Source: a bacterium (GTDB taxonomy: Bacteria; JAUVQV01; DATDCY01). Taken from it: DNA of 22,993 nucleotides. The notes below the pieces were generated by a model. That model made no database searches. It was not told where the DNA came from and saw nothing but the letters and a program-made list of their open reading frames with translations. Every line of letters starts with the position of its first letter. Within the stretch, counting starts at the first letter, position 1. The stretch is taken from positions 1 to 22,993 of the forward strand of contig DATDCY010000014.1 in assembly GCA_036524115.1 (NCBI GenBank), in the 5' to 3' direction. Shown here piece after piece: positions 14,438-22,993 of the stretch. A program made the position numbers and the translations under genes.

Positions 14438-15166
14438 TCAGGCGCCGTTGTCCATCACGCCCTTTTCCAGGTGCCGGACGCGGCCGGCCCGCTCTGCTGC
14501 GCGCGGGTCGTGCGTGACCATCACCACCGTCTTGCCGAAGTCGCGCACCAGCCCCCCCATGAGGTCGAGGATCTCGGCGGCCGACGCGCGGTCGAGGTCG
14601 CCGGTGGGCTCGTCGGCGACGATGACCACCGGGTCGGTCACCACGGCGCGCGCGATCGCGACGCGCTGCTGCTGGCCGCCGGAGAGCTGCCCGGGGCGGT
14701 GGTCCATGCGGTCGGCGAGCCCGACGAGCCGCAGGACCGCCTCCGCGTGCTCGCGCCGCTCGCGGCCGGACAGGTGCGTCAGGTGCAGCGGCAGCGCCAC
14801 GTTCTCCAGCGCCGAGAGCACCGGGATCAGGTTGTAGAACTGGAAGACGAAGCCGACGTTCGCCGCGCGCCAGCGGGCCAGGTCGGCGTCGCCCAGGCCG
14901 GTGATCTCGACGCCGCCGACGCTGATTGATCCCGCGTCGGCGCGGTCGATGCCGGCGATCAGGTTCAGCAGCGTGCTCTTGCCCGAGCCGCTCGGGCCCA
15001 TCAGGGCGAGGAACTCCTTCGCGGCGATGTCGAGGTCGATCCCCTCGAGCACCGGGATGCGCTGGCCGCCGCGCCGGTAGGACTTGGAGACGCCGCGGAC
15101 CCGGATGAGGGGGTCGGCGGCTGCAGCGGTCGCGGCCGGCGCCGCGGCGGGGTCGGCCGCCATCAC
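14438..15166 (-). CDS. ABC transporter ATP-binding protein, LolD/MacB type
   Basis: ATPase that would power an FtsX-type exporter. The 242-residue protein contains Walker [10 protein letters not shown] (57-65), Q-loop Gln109, the signature LSGGQ (161-165), Walker B VVIVADEP (about 180-187) and H-loop His219 in THD. The [12 protein letters not shown] segment after the Q-loop is typical of LolD/MacB ATPases. Its ATG overlaps the adaptor's stop (ATGA). It has no permease directly downstream. The likely partners are the two permeases at 8503-10837, now separated by 3.6 kb. An Ala-rich 18-residue N-terminal extension precedes the conserved fold. Confidence 0.95.
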   Translation of the reverse strand: MMAADPAAAPAATAAAADPLIRVRGVSKSYRRGGQRIPVLEGIDLDIAAKEFLALMGPSGSGKSTLLNLIAGIDRADAGSISVGGVEITGLGDADLARWRAANVGFVFQFYNLIPVLSALENVALPLHLTHLSGRERREHAEAVLRLVGLADRMDHRPGQLSGGQQQRVAIARAVVTDPVVIVADEPTGDLDRASAAEILDLMGGLVRDFGKTVVMVTHDPRAAERAGRVRHLEKGVMDNGA

Positions 15167-16542
15167 TGCTCGGCGACGGTGACCTTGTCGCCGTCCCGCA
15201 GCCGCGCCGGCGGGTCGAGGATCGCGCGCTCGCCGCCGGCGAGCCCGGAGCGGATTTCCACCATGTCGCCGAGCTTCGGCCCCGGGGTGACCGTCACGGC
15301 CGCCGCGCGCCCGTCCCTGACCACGAACACCACGCTGCCGCCGCCGCGCTGCGCCACCGCCTTCGGGCTCACCGCGACCCGCGGCGCGGTCTCGCCGCCG
15401 GCGACGGGCCGCTCGAGGAAGGCGACCTTCGCGCTCATCTCCGGCAGGATGCGCGGGTCGAGCGCGGTCAGCCGCACCTTGGCCAGCACGGTCCCCTTGG
15501 CGCGGTCGGCGGTGGGCACGATCATGTGGACGACGCCGGGGAAGCGCGCGTCGGGGATCGAGTCGAGCTGCACCTCGCAGGGCTGGCCCACGCGGACCTT
15601 GGGCAGGCTGGTCTCGGAGACGTCGGCCTCGATGAGCAGCGATGTGGGGTCGGCCATCGTGACCACCGCGGCGCGCGCGTCGGTCGAGGCGCCGATGGGC
15701 GTCACCATGTCGCCGACGTCGGCGTTCTTCGTCAGCACCACCCCGTCGAAGGGGGCGCGGATCTCGGCGTAGCCGGCGTTGACCTCCGCGCCGCCGAGGC
15801 CCGCCTTGGCGGACTCCACCGAGTGCCCGGCGGCGGCCAGCGCGCTCTCGGCAGCCGCGAGCGAGTCCGCGGCCGAGCGCAGCGCGCTGTCGGCGGCCTC
15901 GACGGTGTGCCGCGCCGCCGCGACGCCGGCCTGGGCCTTGCGCCAGCGCGTCTCCGCGACGTCGAAGTCGACTTTCGCGGTCATTCCCCCGTTGAAGAGC
16001 TTGCGCTGGCGCTCGAGGGCGATCGTGGCGTCGTCGAGCTCCGCCTGCGCCTGGTCGAGGCCGGCCACCGCCCCCGCGCGCTGCGCCTGGGCGCTGACCT
16101 GCGCGGCCGCGGCGACGTCCCGCTGGGCGCGCGCCGTCTCGCGGTTGGAGCGGGCGACGGCGACCCCGGCGCGCGCCTGCTGCTCCGTCGCGCGCAGGTC
16201 GTCGCTCTCCAGGCGCGCGATCACCTGGCCCTCCTTCACGACGCTCCCCTCCTCGACGCCGAGCCAGACCAGGCGCCCGGAGGTCTTGGAGGCGACGGCG
16301 GCCTTGCGCTGGGCGACGACGTACCCGCTGGCGTTGAGCGCCGTGAAGGTCTGCGAGGGGTAGACGCGGCTGACGGTGATGACGGCGACGCGCGGCACCG
16401 GATGCGTCAGCCGGTAGGCGATCGCGGCGACGGCTGCCACGGCGATCGCGGCGGCGACCCAGCGCCAGGCGCGCGAGCGGCGGCCGCGCGCGGACTCGGC
16501 GCCGCGGTCGATCTTCAGCTTCGCGAGATCGTCGTTGGGCAA
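15163..16542 (-). CDS. Periplasmic adaptor (HlyD/MacA-type membrane fusion protein) of the ABC exporter
   Basis: Bridges the inner-membrane exporter to an outer-membrane channel. The 459-residue protein has a cytoplasmic N-terminus and a single membrane anchor (about 27-43). A lipoyl half-motif follows (ASKTSGRLVWLGVEEGSVVKEGQVIA), then a long Ala/Gln-rich coiled-coil hairpin (about 115-245). After it come the second lipoyl half (IRAPFDGVVLTKNADVGDMV), a beta-barrel domain and a membrane-proximal domain. The start is a TTG at 16542 preceded by GAGGAGG. The long hairpin predicts pairing with a TolC-like protein, possibly the one at 17872. It lies 84 bp downstream of the flavoprotein gene; no terminator is obvious between them. 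Confidence 0.93.
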   Translation of the reverse strand: MPNDDLAKLKIDRGAESARGRRSRAWRWVAAAIAVAAVAAIAYRLTHPVPRVAVITVSRVYPSQTFTALNASGYVVAQRKAAVASKTSGRLVWLGVEEGSVVKEGQVIARLESDDLRATEQQARAGVAVARSNRETARAQRDVAAAAQVSAQAQRAGAVAGLDQAQAELDDATIALERQRKLFNGGMTAKVDFDVAETRWRKAQAGVAAARHTVEAADSALRSAADSLAAAESALAAAGHSVESAKAGLGGAEVNAGYAEIRAPFDGVVLTKNADVGDMVTPIGASTDARAAVVTMADPTSLLIEADVSETSLPKVRVGQPCEVQLDSIPDARFPGVVHMIVPTADRAKGTVLAKVRLTALDPRILPEMSAKVAFLERPVAGGETAPRVAVSPKAVAQRGGGSVVFVVRDGRAAAVTVTPGPKLGDMVEIRSGLAGGERAILDPPARLRDGDKVTVAEQ

Positions 16543-16626
16543 CGCGGGCCTCCTCGGGTGGTGCGGCTTCGCCGGGGGATGATTGTCGGTCGGGTCCCCG
16601 GGCTTGTCAACGAAAGTCAGCGCTGG

Positions 16627-17814
16627 TTACGCGAACGTCCCCGCTGTCATCCCCGACGCCCAGGCCCAGTGCAGATTGTAGCCCCCGAGGGCGCCGGTGA
16701 CGTCGACGACCTCGCCGACGAAGTACAGCCCCGGCACGCGCCGCGCCTCCATCGTCTTCGACGACAGCTCCGCCGTATCGACCCCGCCGGCCGTCACCTC
16801 CGCGGTCGCATACCCTTCGGTCTCCGCGGGGACGACGATCCAGGCCCGCACCCCCTCGGCGAGCGCCCGCAGCTGCCGCTCCCCGAGCTGGTTCAGCGGC
16901 CGCGTCGCGCCGAGCTGCTCGCAGCGCAGCGCCGCGAGGCGCCGCGGCAGCATCTCCCCGAGCACCGACTTCGGCTCCGCCCGGCTGGCGCGCCGCGACA
17001 GCAGCAGCTCGAGGACGTCCTTCCCGGGGGCCAGGTCGATGGCCAGCGGCTCCCCGGGGTGCCAGAACAGCGAGGCCTGGAGCGCGGCGGGCCCGCTCAG
17101 GCCGCGGTGGGTGAAGAGGACCCTGCCGGCGAAGTCGCGGCCGCCGCAGCCGATCGACGCCTCGAGCGAGACTCCGGCGAGCGCCCGGCACGCCTCGCGG
17201 TCGCCCGCGGCGAGCACGAACGGGACGAGGGCCGGGCCCGGCTGCACGACGCCGAGCCCGAACTGTCGCGCCAGATTCAGGCCGAAGTCGCTCGCGCCGA
17301 GCTTCGGGTAGGAGAGGCCGCCGGTGGCGACCACGAGCGAGGCGCAGCGGACCGCGCCGCGGGCGGTCTCGACGACGAATCCGCCGGTGCCCGCGCGCAC
17401 GGCGCCGACGCGGCACTCCAGCTCGAGGCGCGCGCCCCCCCGGTCGCACTCGGCCAGGAGCAGGTCCACGACCTGCCGCGCGCTGCCGAGGCAGAAGAGC
17501 TGCCCCTGCTCGCGCTCCTCCCAGCGCACCCCGTGGCGCTCGAGCAGCGCCAGCACGTCCCGCGGCGTGAAGCGCGCCAGTGCAGAGCGGCAGAAGTCGG
17601 GGTTGGCGGAACGGTAGTTGCCGGCCGAGACCTCGCGGTTCGTGAAGTTGCAGCGTCCGCCGCCGGAGATGCGGATCTTGGCGCCGGCCTGGGCCCCGTG
17701 GTCGAGCACGAGCACCGAGCGTCCCCGCGCCCCCGCGGTCGCCGCGCACATGAGCCCGGAGGCCCCGGCGCCAATGACGATGACGTCACAAGGGGACAGA
17801 TTCATTTTCGGCAT
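16627..17814 (-). CDS. HI0933/YhiN/BaiN-family FAD-dependent oxidoreductase
   Basis: Cytoplasmic flavoprotein of the HI0933-like family; members include the bile-acid reductase BaiN, but most have no known substrate. The 395-residue protein shows the N-terminal dinucleotide fold VIGAGASGLMCA, the family block SGGGRCNFTN, a second VVATGGLSYPKLG motif, and the C-terminal GALGGYNLHWAWASGM that closes the FAD site. Both candidate ATG starts (17814 and 17805) lie inside a REP-like palindrome, no ribosome site precedes either, and the first residues MNLSP are encoded by the repeat. The natural start may have been displaced when the repeat arrived. It lies downstream of tolC on the same strand. No functional link to efflux is evident. 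Confidence 0.92.
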   Translation of the reverse strand: MPKMNLSPCDVIVIGAGASGLMCAATAGARGRSVLVLDHGAQAGAKIRISGGGRCNFTNREVSAGNYRSANPDFCRSALARFTPRDVLALLERHGVRWEEREQGQLFCLGSARQVVDLLLAECDRGGARLELECRVGAVRAGTGGFVVETARGAVRCASLVVATGGLSYPKLGASDFGLNLARQFGLGVVQPGPALVPFVLAAGDREACRALAGVSLEASIGCGGRDFAGRVLFTHRGLSGPAALQASLFWHPGEPLAIDLAPGKDVLELLLSRRASRAEPKSVLGEMLPRRLAALRCEQLGATRPLNQLGERQLRALAEGVRAWIVVPAETEGYATAEVTAGGVDTAELSSKTMEARRVPGLYFVGEVVDVTGALGGYNLHWAWASGMTAGTFA

Positions 17815-17867
17815 GCGTTGTAGTAGCGTGCGTTGCCGGCTTGCCGCCGAAAATAGATCTGTCCCCT
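17791..17867. repeat. REP-like palindrome (GGGGACAGAT family)
   Basis: Two 22-nt arms (17791-17812 and 17846-17867) match in inverted orientation at 20 of 22 positions. Both begin at the outer ends with AGGGGACAGAT and contain ATTTTCGGC; a 33-nt spacer separates them. GGGGACAGAT-type ends are familiar to me from sequences flanking REP-associated tyrosine transposases and their non-autonomous derivatives. No transposase is present. The element fills the space between the tolC stop and the flavoprotein gene and overlaps the latter's start codon. It may double as a terminator for the efflux operon. Confidence 0.75.
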
Positions 17868-17871
17868 CTGT

Positions 17872-19185
17872 TCAGGGCGCCGGGGTCAGCGTCCCCATCA
17901 GCCAGTCCAGGTTCACACGCGCCACCAGCAGGTCGCGGCGGCCGCGGGCGAGGCCCGCCCGCGCGGAGACCAGGTTCAGCTGCGCGTCGTTTACGTCGAT
18001 CCGCGTCTTGACGCCCAGCTCGAAGCCCTTCTCGGCCATCGCCAGCAGCCGCTCGGCCTGTGCGACCGTCCCGCCGAGCGCCTCGACGATGGCCGCCGCC
18101 TGGTTCACGGCGTCGACGCCGGTGCGCGTGTCCAGGGCGAGCGCGTCGATGAAGCGCGCCTCCTCCAGCCCGAGGGTCCGCACCTCGCTCTCGCGCCGCG
18201 CGACGGCGCCCCGGGTGCGGCCGCCGTCGAAGGCCGGCCAGCTCAGGAGGAGGCCGGCGCTCCACGTCGTGCCGTCGCCGGCGCGGCCGTCCATGTCGAC
18301 CGTGCGCCACCCGGCGTCGGCGGCGAGGTCGAGCCGCGGCTTGTTCCCCGCGCTCTCGATGCGCACCAGTTCCTTCGACATCGCCACGTTCTTGCGCATC
18401 TCGGCCAGCTCCGGGCGCCGCGCCACCGCGGTCTGGAGCGCCGTCGCGGCGTCGGGGGCCGGCGCAACCGGCGCCTGGAGCGAGCCAACGACGTCCACCG
18501 GCCGATCCCGCTCGCCGAGCACGAACGCCAGGCGCTCGCGCGCGTCCCGCACCGCGTTGCCGCTGCTGATCACCTCGGGCCTGGCGTTCTGGACGCCGAC
18601 GCTCGCCGCGAGCACGTCGTAGTCGGTCGCGGTCCCCGCGGCCAGCCTGCGTGTCGCCTCGTCGAGGAGGCGCTGCTTCTGCTCCAGGTTCTGCCGTGCC
18701 AGCGACTCGAGTTCGCGCGCGAACAGGACACCGTAGAAGGCGGCGGCCGCGTCGCGTGCGGAGGTGGCCTGCGCCGCGGCGAGACGGTCGCCCGCGGTGG
18801 CCCGGTTGATGTCGGCGAGGCGGATGGCCGAGGAGATCTGGCCCCAGGTGAAGAGCGGCTGCCTGCCGAGCACCTTGACGGCGCCGTTGTCGGTGGTCAC
18901 CGGGAAGCCGAGCGCGGACTGGCTCTCGTCCTCCGAGCGCGACCCGGAGGCGGTGAACGTGAAGTGGGGGAAGGCGGCGGAGCGCTCCTCGACGTACCGC
19001 GCCGCGACGCCCGTCCCGTACTCCCGCGCCTTCACGACCTCGGGGCTGGAGCCGGCGGCGGCCTTCATCGCCTCCTCGAGGGTCAGCACGAGCGGTTCCG
19101 TGTCCGCGCGCGCCGCTGTCGCCGCCACCGCCAGGGCCAGCCCGGCGGCCAGCGCCGCCAGCAGCCGCCGCGTCGTCGTCTTCAT
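17872..19185 (-). CDS. TolC-family outer-membrane efflux protein
   Basis: Outer-membrane channel of a tripartite efflux pump. From ATG 19185 (GGAGGTG upstream) the protein is 437 residues. It has a Sec signal (about 1-27, ending AARA) and two TolC-type repeats rich in Ala/Leu/Arg coiled coil. These include LTLEEAMKAAAGSSPEV near the N-terminus, the turn segment RRLAAGTATDYDVLAA, and the second-repeat equivalent LGVKTRIDVNDAQLNLVSARAGLARGR. A membrane barrel strand LLLSWPAFDGGRTR is recognisable. The start overlaps the RND stop (ATGA). No N-terminal lipid-anchor Cys is seen. It could also serve the ABC exporter encoded downstream, which has no outer-membrane partner of its own. Confidence 0.93.
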   Translation of the reverse strand: MKTTTRRLLAALAAGLALAVAATAARADTEPLVLTLEEAMKAAAGSSPEVVKAREYGTGVAARYVEERSAAFPHFTFTASGSRSEDESQSALGFPVTTDNGAVKVLGRQPLFTWGQISSAIRLADINRATAGDRLAAAQATSARDAAAAFYGVLFARELESLARQNLEQKQRLLDEATRRLAAGTATDYDVLAASVGVQNARPEVISSGNAVRDARERLAFVLGERDRPVDVVGSLQAPVAPAPDAATALQTAVARRPELAEMRKNVAMSKELVRIESAGNKPRLDLAADAGWRTVDMDGRAGDGTTWSAGLLLSWPAFDGGRTRGAVARRESEVRTLGLEEARFIDALALDTRTGVDAVNQAAAIVEALGGTVAQAERLLAMAEKGFELGVKTRIDVNDAQLNLVSARAGLARGRRDLLVARVNLDWLMGTLTPAP

Positions 19186-22100
19186 TCGTGCACCTCCGCG
19201 CCGAGCGGCGCCGGCCCGCGGCGGCCCGCCCAGAGGCGGACGACCCGCGCGCCCAGATCGTCGAAGAGCGAGTAGACCACCGGCACCACGAGCAGGGTCA
19301 GCAGCGTGGAGGTGACCAGCCCGCCGGTGACGGCGCGGGCCATCGGCGCGCGCATCTCGGCGCCCGCGCCCAGCCCGAGGGCCATCGGCAGCATGCCGCC
19401 GATCATCGCCAGGGTGGTCATCAGGATCGGCCGCAGCCGCGTGCGCCCCGCCGTGATCAGCGCCTCGCGCCGGGCCATCCCGCCGGCGCGCAGCGTCTTG
19501 GCGTAGCTCACGAGCAGGATGGCGTTCTTGGTGACCAGCCCCATGAGCATGATCAGCCCGATGAAGGACATGATGCTCACGGTGTCGCCGGTGGCCAGCA
19601 GCGTGCCGGCGACGCCGACGAGCGCCAGGGGCAGCGAGATCATGATCGAGAGCGGGTCGATGAAGGACTCGAACTGCGCGGCGAGGATCAGGTAGACGAG
19701 CACCACCGCCAGCAGGAGCGCCTCGCCCATGTAGCCGAAGGACTCGGCCATGTCCTCGGCCTCGCCGGAGAAGCCGACGCGCACGCCGGGGGGCAGGTCC
19801 ATGGCCTTGGCGGCGTCGCGCACCTTCGCCACGGCGGTGCCGATCGGGATGCGGTCGAGGCTCGCCCCGATGACCACCTGGCGCGAGAGGTCCAGCCGCG
19901 CGATCTGCGAGGGGGTCGCCTGCACCTGCCACGTGAGCACCTCGGCGAGCGGGATCAGCCGCAGCCGGCCGTCCGCGCCGGAGACCGCGAGCCGCAGCTT
20001 CCCGACCTGCCCCGGGTCCTCGCGCAAGGCGGCCGGCAGCCGCAGCCGCACCTGCACCGCGTCGCCCTCCTCGCTCTCCCACGTGGAGACGGGCTGGCCG
20101 CCGACGAGCGTGCCGACCGTGCGCACCACGAGGGCGGTCGTCAGCCCGAGGTCGGCGGCCTTGCGGCGGTCGACGACGAAGCGGTACTCCGGGCTCTCGT
20201 CCTCCAGCGACATGCTGACGTCGACGATCCCCGGGACCGCGGCCACCCGCTCCTTGAGCGCCATGCCGGTGCGCTTGAGCACCGCCAGGTCGTCGCCGAA
20301 GAGGTTGACCTGCAGTTCCTTGCCGTTGAAGAGGTCGCCGGCGCGGATGATGGCCGGGCGGATCCCGGCGACGCCGGCCAGCCGCGCCCGCGCGTCGCGC
20401 TGGACCTCCTCCTGCGTGCGGGTGCGCTTCGTGCGGTCCACGAGCCGGACGTAGACCAGCGCGTCGCGCACCGTCGTGTCGTTCGCGCCGATGGTCCCGT
20501 ACGCCTGGTCGACCTCGGGAAGCGACTTGAGCAGCGCGAAGACGCGCTGGAGGCGCTGCTCGGTCTCGGCGATCGAGGCGTCCGGCGCGGTCTGGAGCAT
20601 CACCTGGAACTCGCCGCGGTCCTGGTTCGGCACGAAGCTCGACTCCAGCCGGCCGAAGACCATGACCCCGGCGACGAACGCGGTCACCGCGATGGTCACG
20701 ACCGCCCAGCGGTGGTCGAGCGCCCAGGCGATCACGCCGCGGTAGCGATCGGCCAGGCTGTTGAACCAGGCGTTGAACGCCTCCAGCGCGTGCCCGATCG
20801 GCCCGTGCTTGCCCTTGGCGCCGTGGTGGGCCACCGCCGGGTCGAACCAGCGCGAGGAGAGCATCGGGTCGAGGGTGAAGGAGACCAGCAGCGAGACGAG
20901 CACCGCCCAGGCCACCGTGATGCCGAAGGAGAAGAAGACGCGGCCGACGATCCCCTTCATGAAGGCCACGGGGACGAAGACCGCCACGATCGAGAGCGTC
21001 GTCGCCAGCACCGCCAGGCCGATCTCCGCGGTCCCCTCGCGCGCCGCGGTGAAGTGGTCCTTGCCCTGCTCGAGGTGGCGCACGATGTTCTCGCGCACGA
21101 CGATCGCGTCGTCGATGAGCAGCCCGATCGAGAGCGAGAGGCCCATCAGCGTCAGCGCGTTGAGGGTCATGCCCATGAAGTGCATGACGATGAAGGCCGA
21201 GATGACCGAGATCGGCAGCGTCAGGCCGGTGATGACCGTCGAGCGCCAGGAGTTGAGGAAGAGGAAGACGATCACGACGGTCAGCAGGCCGCCGAGCACG
21301 AGGCTGTTGACGACGTCGTCGACGAACTCGAGGATGTAGATCGAGCTGTCGCGCACGACCTCGACGGTCACGCCCGGCGGCACGTCCGTGCGCGCCTTCG
21401 CGAGCGCCTCCTTGACCGACTGCACGACCGCGACGGTGTTGGACCCCGCCTGCTTGAGCACGTCGATGCCGATCGCCGGCGAGCCGTTGACGAAGGCGAG
21501 CGTGCGGCGCTCCTCGAGGCCGTCGCTCACCGCGGCCACGTCCCCGAGCGTCACGGGGCGCTCGTTGCGCGAGGCGACCACCATGCCGGCGTAGTCCTCG
21601 GCGTAGCGCGGCTTGCCGGAGACCCGCGCCGAGACCTCCGCCCCGCCCCGCCGCAGCCGCCCCAGGGGCGTGTTGACGTTCTCCGAGCGCACCCCCGCGG
21701 CGACCTCGTCCACGCCGAGCCCGAGCGCCTCGAGCCGCGCCGGGTCAAGGTCCACGGTCACCTCGCGCTGCGCCAGGCCGACGAGGTCCACCTTGCCGAC
21801 GCCCGGGAGGCTCTCGAGGCGCGGCTTGAGCTTCTTGTCGACCCACGTCGAGAGCTCCAGCGGCGAGAGCGAGTCGGAGCGCGCCGCGATCGAGACGATC
21901 GGCATCGCGGCGAAGTCCAGCTTCTTGATCTCCGGGTCGCCGATCCCGCCGGGCAGGTCGCCGCGGATCGCGTTGATCTTGGCGCGGGCCTCCTGGACGA
22001 CGTCGTTGATGCCGACCTCCAGGCGGAACTGGGCGACGACGAACGAGACGCCCTCCACCGAGGAGGAGCTGACGTGCTTGAGGCCGGAGATGGGGTTGAC

Positions 22101-22310
22101 GGCCTCCTCGATGCGCTTGGAGACCTCGCGCTCGACGGTCTCGGGGGAGGCGCCGGGATACGGCGTGGTGATCATCACGACCGGGATGTCGATGTTCGGG
22201 AAGAAGTCGAGGCCGAGCCGGCGGTACGAGAAGATGCCGAACGTGACGAGGGTCAGCATGATCACGGCCGCGAACACCGGCCGGCGGATGGAGAGATCCG
22301 ACAGGAACAC
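19182..22310 (-). CDS. RND-family efflux pump, HAE1/AcrB type
   Basis: Proton-driven inner-membrane exporter, probably for hydrophobic or amphiphilic compounds. Its 1042 residues and twelve predicted helices match family length. N-terminal FLSDLSIRRPVFAAVIML is the typical first helix. The proton-relay pair Asp400-Asp401 lies in GLLIDDAIVV, and the helix-10 Lys appears in GLVTKNAILLVSYA. Two large periplasmic loops are in place. The GTG start at 22310 shares one base with the adaptor's TAG stop, and the 3' end overlaps tolC, so the three are one translational unit. Substrate specificity is not readable, but AcrB-like relatives transport drugs, whereas the charged residues of metal exporters are not evident. 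Confidence 0.96.
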   Translation of the reverse strand: MFLSDLSIRRPVFAAVIMLTLVTFGIFSYRRLGLDFFPNIDIPVVMITTPYPGASPETVEREVSKRIEEAVNPISGLKHVSSSSVEGVSFVVAQFRLEVGINDVVQEARAKINAIRGDLPGGIGDPEIKKLDFAAMPIVSIAARSDSLSPLELSTWVDKKLKPRLESLPGVGKVDLVGLAQREVTVDLDPARLEALGLGVDEVAAGVRSENVNTPLGRLRRGGAEVSARVSGKPRYAEDYAGMVVASRNERPVTLGDVAAVSDGLEERRTLAFVNGSPAIGIDVLKQAGSNTVAVVQSVKEALAKARTDVPPGVTVEVVRDSSIYILEFVDDVVNSLVLGGLLTVVIVFLFLNSWRSTVITGLTLPISVISAFIVMHFMGMTLNALTLMGLSLSIGLLIDDAIVVRENIVRHLEQGKDHFTAAREGTAEIGLAVLATTLSIVAVFVPVAFMKGIVGRVFFSFGITVAWAVLVSLLVSFTLDPMLSSRWFDPAVAHHGAKGKHGPIGHALEAFNAWFNSLADRYRGVIAWALDHRWAVVTIAVTAFVAGVMVFGRLESSFVPNQDRGEFQVMLQTAPDASIAETEQRLQRVFALLKSLPEVDQAYGTIGANDTTVRDALVYVRLVDRTKRTRTQEEVQRDARARLAGVAGIRPAIIRAGDLFNGKELQVNLFGDDLAVLKRTGMALKERVAAVPGIVDVSMSLEDESPEYRFVVDRRKAADLGLTTALVVRTVGTLVGGQPVSTWESEEGDAVQVRLRLPAALREDPGQVGKLRLAVSGADGRLRLIPLAEVLTWQVQATPSQIARLDLSRQVVIGASLDRIPIGTAVAKVRDAAKAMDLPPGVRVGFSGEAEDMAESFGYMGEALLLAVVLVYLILAAQFESFIDPLSIMISLPLALVGVAGTLLATGDTVSIMSFIGLIMLMGLVTKNAILLVSYAKTLRAGGMARREALITAGRTRLRPILMTTLAMIGGMLPMALGLGAGAEMRAPMARAVTGGLVTSTLLTLLVVPVVYSLFDDLGARVVRLWAGRRGPAPLGAEVHE

Positions 22311-22993
22311 TAGCGCGCCCCCCCGTCCGCGCGCACGGCCGCGCCGTCCTTGAGCGTGAAGCCGCCGCGGACCACGACGCGCTCGCCCGCGCGCAGGCCG
22401 GAGGCGACCTCGACCAGGTCGCCCTGCACCGCGCCGGTGGTCACGGCGCGCCGGCGGGCGACGCCCCCGTCGACGACGAAGACCGCCGCCGTGCGCGCCG
22501 CGCGCTCCCAGCCCACCAGCGCCTCGCGCGGCACCTGCAGGACGCCGGCGCGCCGGCCCGTGACGATGCTGCCGGTCACGTAGAGCCCGCCGCGCAGGAC
22601 CTCGGGGTCGTTGGGCACCTCCACGGTGACGCGCACCGAGCGGTCGGCCTCGACGGCGGACGGGTTGATGTGCCGCACGGTGCCCGCAAAGCGCCGCCCG
22701 GGCAGCGCGTCGGTGGTGAAGGTCACCTCCTGGCCGGGGCGCACCCGCGCCAGGTCGGCCGAGGGGACGATGACCGTCAGGTCGAGCAGGCGGTTGTCCA
22801 CGAGGCGGAAGAGCACCTTCTGCATCTCGCCGACGACCTCGCCCTCGCCGATGAACCGCTCGGCGACCGTCCCGTCGAACGGGGCGCGCACGACCGCCTT
22901 GTCGCGGCGCGTCTCGAGGAACCGCACGTCCTCCTCGGCGACGGCGATCTGGGCGCGCGCGGCGGCGGCCTGGGCGCCGGCGGCGCGCACGCG
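22310..22993 (-). CDS. RND efflux periplasmic adaptor (5' end off the window)
   Basis: C-terminal 227 codons of a membrane fusion protein; signal, first lipoyl half and most of the hairpin lie beyond the right edge. Visible in order: the end of an Ala-rich coiled coil (AGAQAAAARAQIAVAEEDVRFLETRRD), the second lipoyl half RAPFDGTVAERFIGEGEVV, a beta-barrel domain (LTVIVPSADLARVRPGQEV ... GTVRHINPSAVEADRSVRV), and a membrane-proximal domain ending VVRGGFTLKDGAAVRADGGAR. The frame is open through the window edge; an internal GTG at 22990 is not a credible start. Its stop overlaps the RND start by one base. Confidence 0.93.
   Translation of the reverse strand, partial: RVRAAGAQAAAARAQIAVAEEDVRFLETRRDKAVVRAPFDGTVAERFIGEGEVVGEMQKVLFRLVDNRLLDLTVIVPSADLARVRPGQEVTFTTDALPGRRFAGTVRHINPSAVEADRSVRVTVEVPNDPEVLRGGLYVTGSIVTGRRAGVLQVPREALVGWERAARTAAVFVVDGGVARRRAVTTGAVQGDLVEVASGLRAGERVVVRGGFTLKDGAAVRADGGAR

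Noticed and set aside
15526-17823. 765-codon plus-strand open frame
   Set aside because: Antisense shadow spanning the adaptor and flavoprotein genes, with no ribosome site or family motifs.
19188-22313. 1041-codon plus-strand open frame
   Set aside because: It is the exact antisense of the RND gene, a product of third-position GC bias; no domain is recognisable.
1-22993. CRISPR arrays, tRNA and rRNA genes, complete insertion sequences
   Set aside because: No regularly spaced repeats, tRNA-like cloverleaf or transposase gene could be found on either strand.

Overview
The window is a very GC-rich stretch of Gram-negative chromosome. It encodes TolC-type and RND-type envelope proteins, and most stop-free frames are antisense shadows of real genes. 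A group 3b [NiFe] hydrogenase, a probable selenoprotein, a serpin and GGGGACAGAT-type palindromes together suggest an uncultured deltaproteobacterium-like or related anaerobic/facultative lineage. That placement is inference; no marker gene is present.

Layout: (1) 1-1167, minus: a PlsC-like acyltransferase cut by the left edge. (2) 1457-5860, minus: hydB-hydG-hydD-hydA, a cytosolic NAD(P)-linked bidirectional hydrogenase/sulfhydrogenase. It has a good promoter upstream, a hairpin at the end, and a 439-bp palindrome-rich gap between hydG and hydD. (3) 6032-7425, minus: a sirtuin followed by an AhpD/carboxymuconolactone-decarboxylase-family gene. That gene has an in-frame UGA exactly at the second Cys of the CxxC motif, followed by a textbook bacterial SECIS hairpin, so I read it as a selenoprotein. 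(4) 7611-8498, plus: a membrane-anchored protein of unknown function. (5) 8503-10837, minus: two FtsX/MacB-type ABC permeases. (6) 10902-14401: a mixed block of rhomboid protease, secreted serpin, periplasmic dienelactone-hydrolase-like protein and HicAB toxin-antitoxin. (7) 14438-16542, minus: the ABC ATPase and periplasmic adaptor that would normally sit directly upstream of the permeases in (5). (8) 16627-17814, minus: a HI0933/BaiN-type flavoprotein whose start codons lie inside a REP-like palindrome. (9) 17872-22993, minus: TolC, RND pump and truncated adaptor of a tripartite efflux system.

Genes in the same operon are tightly coupled: ATGA overlaps in hicAB, adaptor/ATPase and RND/TolC; an 11-bp overlap in hydD/hydA; a 7-nt gap in hydB/hydG. 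The three observations most worth pursuing are the UGA/SECIS selenoprotein beside a sirtuin, the ABC-exporter operon apparently split by a 3.6-kb block, and the adjacent rhomboid-serpin pair.
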